This document shows, one piece after another, positions 8,071 through 11,645 of a DNA stretch of 11,645 bases; position 1 is the first letter of the stretch; every line of letters begins with the position of its first letter. A program made the position numbers and the translations under genes. Location: assembly GCA_024642295.1 (NCBI GenBank), contig JAHEBK010000020.1, forward strand, positions 1-11,645, read 5' to 3'. The stretch comes from Flavobacterium sp. (GTDB lineage: Bacteria; Bacteroidota; Bacteroidia; Flavobacteriales; Flavobacteriaceae). Below the pieces are notes generated by a model. It had not been told where the DNA came from and ran no database searches. It saw only the letters and a list, made by a program, of their open reading frames with translations.

Positions 8071-9264
8071 ATGAACATACACGAATATCAAGGTAAAGAG
8101 ATTCTAGCTAGCTACGGAGTTCGCATACAACGCGGAATAGTTGCTAATAACGCAGTTGAAGCTGTTGCTGCTGCAAAACAATTAACAGCTGAAACAGGTA
8201 CAGGATGGCATGTTATTAAAGCTCAAGTTCACGCGGGTGGACGTGGAAAAGGTGGTGGTGTTAAATTAGCAAAAAACTTAGATCAAGTTCAAACTATTGC
8301 TAGCGAAATCATCGGAATGCAATTAGTAACTCCACAAACTTCAGCTGAAGGTAAAAAAGTACATAAAGTATTAGTAGCTGAGGATGTGTATTATCCAGGT
8401 GAAAGTGAAGTTTCAGAATTTTATGTATCTGTTTTATTGAACAGAGCTACAGGTCGTAATATGATTATGTACTCTACTGAAGGAGGAATGGATATAGAAG
8501 AAGTTGCTGAACATACACCACATTTAATATTTACTGAAGAAGTTGACCCTGCTGTAGGTTTACAAGGTTTTCAAGCGAGAAAAATTGCTTTTAACTTAGG
8601 ACTTTCAGGAAATGCTTTTAAAGAAATGGTGAAATTCATCGATGCACTATATAAAGCATATATTGGTTCTGATGCTTCTATGTTTGAAATTAATCCAGTA
8701 TTAAAAACTTCTGATGATAAAATTTTGGCGGTAGATGCTAAAGTTGATATTGATGATAACGCGTTATACAGACAAGTAAAAATTGCTGAAATGCGTGATG
8801 TTCGTGAAGAAAATCCAATTGAAGTGGAAGCTAAAGAAGTTGGATTAAACTATGTTGATCTTGATGGAACAGTTGGATGTATGGTAAACGGCGCTGGATT
8901 AGCAATGGCAACCATGGATTTAATCAAGTATGCTGGTTTTGAACCTGCAAACTTCCTAGACGTAGGAGGAACTGCTGATGCTAAACGTGTTGAAACCGCC
9001 TTCCGTATTATATTAAAAGATCCAAACGTAAAAGCTATTTTGATTAATATCTTTGGAGGGATCGTTCGATGTGACCGTGTTGCTCAAGGAGTTGTTGATG
9101 CATACAAAAACATGGGTGATGCTATTAAAGTGCCAATTATTGTTCGTTTGCAAGGAACAAATGCGGAAATCGCTAAAGAATTGATTGACAATTCAGGAAT
9201 GCCAATTTTATCAGCTGTTGCTTTTCAAGAAGCTGCTGATCAAGTTCAAGCTGCATTATCATAA
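8071..9264 (+). CDS. sucC: Succinyl-CoA synthetase (ADP-forming) beta subunit
   Basis: SucC pairs with SucD to interconvert succinyl-CoA plus ADP and phosphate with succinate, CoA and ATP, in the TCA cycle in the cytoplasm. The 397 residues fit the family. The N-terminal ATP-grasp domain (about 1-230) shows the opening NIHEYQGKE, the nucleotide loop AQVHAGGRGKGGG (51-63), and the metal-binding pieces FEINPV (205-210) and VDAKVDIDDNAL (221-232). The C-terminal ligase domain (about 263-390) shows NGAGLAMATMD (273-283), ANFLDVGG (293-300) and NIFGGIVRCD (326-335). The ATG begins the canonical N terminus. sucD, often next to sucC in other bacteria, is absent: a strong terminator follows within 26 bases, so sucC is monocistronic here. 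Nucleotide preference (ADP versus GDP) cannot be fixed from sequence alone. Confidence 0.97.
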   Translation: MNIHEYQGKEILASYGVRIQRGIVANNAVEAVAAAKQLTAETGTGWHVIKAQVHAGGRGKGGGVKLAKNLDQVQTIASEIIGMQLVTPQTSAEGKKVHKVLVAEDVYYPGESEVSEFYVSVLLNRATGRNMIMYSTEGGMDIEEVAEHTPHLIFTEEVDPAVGLQGFQARKIAFNLGLSGNAFKEMVKFIDALYKAYIGSDASMFEINPVLKTSDDKILAVDAKVDIDDNALYRQVKIAEMRDVREENPIEVEAKEVGLNYVDLDGTVGCMVNGAGLAMATMDLIKYAGFEPANFLDVGGTADAKRVETAFRIILKDPNVKAILINIFGGIVRCDRVAQGVVDAYKNMGDAIKVPIIVRLQGTNAEIAKELIDNSGMPILSAVAFQEAADQVQAALS

Positions 9265-9289
9265 GTTAGAATAAAATAGTTTTATATTG

Positions 9290-9321
9290 AAATCCTGAGT
9301 GAAAGCTCAGGATTTTTTTTT
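9290..9321 (+). terminator. sucC terminator
   Basis: AAATCCTGAG (9290-9299) and CTCAGGATTT (9306-9315) form a perfect 10-bp stem with a 6-base loop, running into an uninterrupted T run (9313-9321). It starts 25 bases after the sucC stop. This is a textbook intrinsic terminator. Confidence 0.9.
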
Positions 9322-9623
9322 GGAATTTCTTTAATCTAAGTTAATGAATACGTCAAGTTACTCTAATGTTAACTACAAAAATGAGATATTTAATGTTGTT
9401 TTATTAGTGTTTTTTTCTTTTTCTTGAAAATAGTGTAAAGTTGTTTTCAAGCTATTATAAATCTGATAATTTTATTACAATAAAAAAATTTAGTATGTAA
9501 ATTTGTTTTTAGTAAGCTGTTTTATGTTTGCGTTAAGTTGTTACAATAGGGGATGATTTCTTTGAAAACAGATGTAATTTTGTTCTGTAAAAAAAAGGAA
9601 ATTATAATTAAAAAAAAGAAAAT
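9322..9623 (+). other. AT-rich upstream region of first secreted-protein gene
   Basis: These 302 bases hold no open frame that looks like a gene. They contain three exact TAnnTTTG boxes (9498-9505, 9523-9530, 9575-9582), treated under the promoter entry. The last 35 bases before the start are almost pure A/T, as expected for a Bacteroidetes translation start. No other structure is recognised. Confidence 0.4.
9503..9530 (+). promoter_or_regulatory. Putative promoter of first secreted-protein gene (TTG-N17-TATGTTTG)
   Basis: TTG (9503-9505), 17 bases and TATGTTTG (9523-9530) match both Bacteroidetes promoter boxes. This would give a leader of about 85 bases. An alternative, TAATTTTG at 9575-9582, lies 41 bases from the ATG but has no TTG at the right distance. 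A third box, TAAATTTG (9498-9505), overlaps the TTG. Which is used, or whether several are, cannot be told from sequence. Confidence 0.45.
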
Positions 9624-9962
9624 ATGAAAAAATTAATCCTATCTATTGTTCTAACTTTATTTACTGGTGTTTTATTTACTTCAGCAATTGAATTGAAACC
9701 TAAAAAAAGTTATTTAAGAGCTAATCACGAAATTTCAAACTTACTTACTCCTTCTACAGCTGTAGGGGAATTAGAAAGTCAAGTTATAGTAAAAGTTAAA
9801 ATTAGAATTACAACAAACAACGAAATTGTAGTTTTGGAAACTAATAGTAATAATGTAGAATTGAATGATTACATTATTAATAACTTAAATTACAAAAAAA
9901 TGTCTAGTTCTGAATTAGAAATTGATAATGAATATGTGTTTGATGTCAATTTTAAATCTTAA
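9624..9962 (+). CDS. Small secreted protein, TonB_C-like, paralogue 1
   Basis: This 112-residue protein has no named function. It has an N-terminal signal peptide: KK at 2-3, a hydrophobic core at about 4-19 and probable cleavage after FTSA (residue 21), leaving about 91 residues exported. The mature part has a strand-like segment VIVKVKIRITTNNEIVVLET (54-73), a helix-like segment ELNDYIINNLNY (79-90) and a final strand EYVFDVNF (103-110). This beta-beta-alpha-beta order, with the VKV...NNEIVVLE and terminal V.F pattern, resembles a reduced TonB C-terminal-like fold. That resemblance is an inference from pattern. There are no cysteines and no lipobox, so a soluble periplasmic or secreted protein is likely. 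It matches the downstream gene at 60 of 112 positions without gaps and has its own terminator. Confidence 0.85.
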   Translation: MKKLILSIVLTLFTGVLFTSAIELKPKKSYLRANHEISNLLTPSTAVGELESQVIVKVKIRITTNNEIVVLETNSNNVELNDYIINNLNYKKMSSSELEIDNEYVFDVNFKS

Positions 9963-10016
9963 ATTATATAGATTAAAATGTAATTATTATAGATTAATTT
10001 TATATTTCAAAGTAAT

Positions 10017-10048
10017 AATCCTAAGTCCAGGTACTTAGGATTTTTTTT
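10017..10048 (+). terminator. Terminator of paralogue 1
   Basis: AATCCTAAGT (10017-10026) and ACTTAGGATT (10033-10042) form a perfect 10-bp stem with loop CCAGGT, followed by T (to 10048). The stem sequence is identical to the core of the terminator after paralogue 2. Confidence 0.9.
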
Positions 10049-10458
10049 GCTACTATTTACTGAAACGTTTTGGTTGTTTGATTATTTATTAATTTTTTTT
10101 ATGTTTCTATGTTTTTTGTTAGTGAATTATATGCGTAATGTCATGAATAATAAGAATGCAGCGGATTTTTTCTTTTGTTCTATTTTCGTTTACAAACCAT
10201 ATTTGTAAGATTAAAGCTTCTTAAGTGTTAAAACTTAAAAAAGATGTAAAAATTTAATTTATTGAAATTATGGATTATGAATAATTTTTCTTGCTTTTTT
10301 TTATATATCAACTATTTTATGTTAGTTTTTATTAATTACCCAAAAAAAATAAGCTAAAATCACTGTTTTTTGTGAATTGTTAAAGGGAAAGTAAGATTGT
10401 TACTGCATTAAAACTATGCTATACATTTGTACCATAATAATTTTAAAAATTGAATGTC
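10049..10458 (+). other. Long AT-rich gap between the two paralogues
   Basis: About 410 bases without a supportable gene. The longest ATG frame seen (10131-10208, 25 codons) has no start signal or recognisable sequence. A small inverted repeat, TTAAGT (10221-10226) with ACTTAA (10233-10238), has no T tail on the plus strand. No decayed third copy of the paralogue is visible. The 3' end carries the promoter of paralogue 2. Confidence 0.35.
10397..10429 (+). promoter_or_regulatory. Putative promoter of paralogue 2 (TTG-N22-TACATTTG)
   Basis: TTG (10397-10399), 22 bases and TACATTTG (10422-10429) match the Bacteroidetes consensus; the spacing is at the long end of the accepted range. The ATG at 10459 lies 29 bases beyond the box, so the leader would be about 20-24 bases. 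Confidence 0.55.
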
Positions 10459-10797
10459 ATGAAAAAATCAGTCGTATTATTAGTAATTGCTTTGATTATG
10501 AATGTAGCATTTTTATCTGCAAAAGAATTGAGCCCTAGAAAGAGTTATGCTAGAACAAATCAAGAACTTACTTCATTATTAAGCCCAACTACAGCAGTTG
10601 AGGAGTTAGAAAATGATGTAGTTGTAAAAGTAAGAGTGTTGATTACTTTAACTGGAGATATCGTAGTATTAGAAACTAGTGCTCCCAATGAAAAATTAGA
10701 AAATTACATTAAAGATAGTTTGAATTATAAAAAACTTTCTACAAATGAGTTAGAAGCTGGAAATGATTATGTTTTTGAAGTTAATTTTAAAGCATAA
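10459..10797 (+). CDS. Small secreted protein, TonB_C-like, paralogue 2
   Basis: Paralogue of the gene at 9624. I start it at the ATG at 10459 (MKKSVVLL), not at the in-frame TTG three codons earlier. This gives 112 residues, exactly the length of the sister protein, and a clean signal peptide with probable cleavage after FLSA (residue 21). The best-conserved blocks are LLxPxTAVxELE (40-51), VVVKV (54-58), the IVVLET segment (68-73), LNYKK (88-92) and YVF.VNFK (104-111). The signal peptides have diverged most, as expected for true secreted paralogues. The fold is probably the same reduced TonB_C-like domain (inference). Function is unknown; separate promoter and terminator suggest independent expression. 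No cysteine or membrane anchor is seen beyond the signal peptide. Confidence 0.85.
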   Translation: MKKSVVLLVIALIMNVAFLSAKELSPRKSYARTNQELTSLLSPTTAVEELENDVVVKVRVLITLTGDIVVLETSAPNEKLENYIKDSLNYKKLSTNELEAGNDYVFEVNFKA

Positions 10798-10832
10798 TCG
10801 TTATATGAAAACTGTAAAATATATTCTAAAGT

Positions 10833-10865
10833 AAAAATCCTAAGTTGTTAGACTTAGGATTTTTT
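10833..10865. terminator. Bidirectional terminator between convergent genes
   Basis: AAAAATCCTAAGT (10833-10845) and ACTTAGGATTTTT (10852-10864) form a perfect 13-bp stem with loop TGTTAG. An A run on one side and a T run on the other let it work in both directions: for paralogue 2 (plus) and for the DUF1456 gene (minus). The right arm contains the DUF1456 stop codon (10854-10856) and its last codons. Confidence 0.88.
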
Positions 10866-11321
10866 GTTTTTACCATTATTGAATTTTACTTTTTCAACAA
10901 TTTGTATTTTAGGAGTTGTTTTTTTGTCTTTTGATTGATAAGGTTTTTTCTTAAAATCTTTCTTTTCAGGTTTTTGATCTCCTCTAGCACCTTCACTATC
11001 TTTCGGGCTTGCTTTAAATTCAACTCTTTCCTTTGTATTTTCTTTAGCTGGAATTTGAGCCTTGTGTTTCGCTAAAACATCATTAGGATTTTTTGGATTT
11101 TCTTTTGTACCTCTCAAGTGAATTACTAATGCGTTTAAAAAATTACGTAGTACTTGATCTCCACATTCCATATAATTAGGATGTTTTTCATCTCGGAAAA
11201 AAGCACCTAATTCTGATTTTGAAATTCTAAAATCCACTAGTTCTAAAATTTCTACAATTTGATCATCACGCAACATTAAAGCTACTCTTAATTTTTTGAA
11301 GATATCGTTGTTTGTCATCAT
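10854..11321 (-). CDS. DUF1456 (YehS-like) protein with lysine-rich tail
   Basis: Residues 4-71 match one DUF1456 unit, the domain found twice in E. coli YehS. NNDIFKKLRVAL, DDQIVEILEL, FRISKSELGAFFR and ECGDQVLRNFLNAL align by eye with the second YehS repeat (NNIVLKKLRIAF..., ECGDQFLRYFL). The molecular role of the family is not established. Residues 72-155 form a low-complexity, hydrophilic tail with 23 lysines in 84 residues plus proline, probably disordered and possibly nucleic-acid binding (inference). The protein opens with two methionines, so the start could be 11321 or 11318. A TACCTTTG box on this strand sits just upstream. The stop lies inside a shared terminator hairpin with the convergent gene. 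It lies 47 bases downstream of the aminotransferase gene on the same strand. Confidence 0.85.
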   Translation of the reverse strand: MMTNNDIFKKLRVALMLRDDQIVEILELVDFRISKSELGAFFRDEKHPNYMECGDQVLRNFLNALVIHLRGTKENPKNPNDVLAKHKAQIPAKENTKERVEFKASPKDSEGARGDQKPEKKDFKKKPYQSKDKKTTPKIQIVEKVKFNNGKNKKS

Positions 11322-11336
11322 TAAATTTATTTTTTA

Positions 11337-11344
11337 CAAAGGTA
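11337..11344 (-). promoter_or_regulatory. Putative -7 box of the DUF1456 gene
   Basis: TACCTTTG (11344-11337 on the minus strand) is an exact TAnnTTTG match ending 15 bases before the first possible ATG. The -33 box is poor: TTA with a 17-base spacer, and no TTG. It falls in the 47-base gap after the aminotransferase stop, so the gene may be expressed on its own as well as by read-through. Confidence 0.45.
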
Positions 11345-11368
11345 CATTTTAAAACGAATTTTAATCTA

Positions 11369-11645
11369 TTAATAATCTTGGTATCGATTAAGAATGGTGA
11401 TTATCTTGTCTAAATCTTTCTTTTTATGATTTGCAGTAAATACAATTCGTTCTAAGTCTTCTTTTAGATTGGCATATTTAAAATGAGTTACAATGATTTT
11501 TTCACTGATTAAAATTTGTTGAATTCCTGTTATGTTGGGGTATATCAAGGGATAAGTTGGGTTGAAAATGATATTTTTATTTTGTTTCAATCTTGTATTA
11601 ATATATTCTAATTTTTCTTTTAATTTTTTGTGTTGTTTTAAGTAT
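11369..11645 (-). CDS. PLP-dependent aminotransferase, BioF/KBL-like (C-terminal fragment)
   Basis: Only the last 91 codons are in the window. The frame stays open to the right edge, so the start is outside and the in-frame TTG at 11590 is not the true start. The fragment has NPTYPLIYP, a variable stretch, IIVTHFKY, then ERIVFTANHKKKDLDKI. This matches, by eye, the C-terminal small domain of the alpha-oxoamine synthase/class II aminotransferase group (8-amino-7-oxononanoate synthase, glycine C-acetyltransferase), where a hydrophobic-R-I-V-(L/F)-(T/S)-A-(N/H)-H segment precedes a final helix. The PLP lysine and substrate residues lie outside the window, so the exact enzyme (for example BioF) cannot be assigned. 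Confidence 0.6.
   Translation of the reverse strand, partial: YLKQHKKLKEKLEYINTRLKQNKNIIFNPTYPLIYPNITGIQQILISEKIIVTHFKYANLKEDLERIVFTANHKKKDLDKIITILNRYQDY

Noticed and set aside
10131..10208. 25-codon ATG open frame between the paralogues
   Set aside because: Too short, no leader signal and no recognisable sequence; expected by chance.
10450..10458. TTG start three codons upstream for paralogue 2
   Set aside because: The ATG at 10459 gives the same length and signal-peptide layout as the sister gene, so the TTG is not needed.
11369..11590. A complete 73-residue gene starting at TTG 11590
   Set aside because: The frame stays open to the window edge and the content matches only the C-terminal domain of a longer aminotransferase.

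Overview
The window looks like chromosomal DNA of a Flavobacterium-type bacterium (Bacteroidetes, class Flavobacteriia). The DNA is AT-rich with long A/T runs. The proteins read as the Bacteroidetes versions of housekeeping enzymes. Starts lack a Shine-Dalgarno sequence. Exact matches to the Bacteroidetes -7 promoter box (TAnnTTTG) lie in front of most genes. Terminators have the stem sequence AATCCT(A/G)AG followed by a T run. The genus assignment rests on remembered protein similarity and these signals, not on a search.

Left part (1-7700, minus strand): an amino-acid biosynthesis block. gltB and gltD (large and small subunits of NADPH-dependent glutamate synthase) form a tight two-gene operon with 4 bases between them, ending in a strong hairpin terminator. 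Downstream on the same strand, behind its own promoter, is lysA (diaminopimelate decarboxylase, last step of lysine synthesis). The gltD-lysA gap carries a GC-rich, internally repetitive element of about 115 bp that stands out from its AT-rich surroundings. A cut-off terminator hairpin at the left edge suggests a convergent gene outside the window.

Middle (7652-9321): a 419-base divergent intergenic region separates gltB (leftwards) from sucC (rightwards; succinyl-CoA synthetase beta subunit, TCA cycle). It holds an 18-bp perfect dyad inside the putative gltB promoter, and a terminator-like hairpin plus T run with no obvious upstream gene, so a small RNA is possible. sucC stands alone: no sucD follows, and a strong terminator closes it.

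Right part (9322-11645): two 112-residue paralogous secreted proteins, about 54% identical and gapless by hand alignment, sit in tandem. Each has a signal peptide, its own upstream gap and a near-identical terminator stem. Their mature domains resemble a minimal TonB C-terminal-like fold, but their function is unknown. Convergent to them on the minus strand is a DUF1456 (YehS-like) protein with a lysine-rich tail. Upstream of that is the 3' end of a PLP-dependent aminotransferase (BioF/KBL-like) running off the window edge.

Most of the window is ordinary metabolism. The parts worth a second look are the paralogous secreted pair, the GC-rich intergenic element, the gltB dyad and the orphan hairpin between gltB and sucC.
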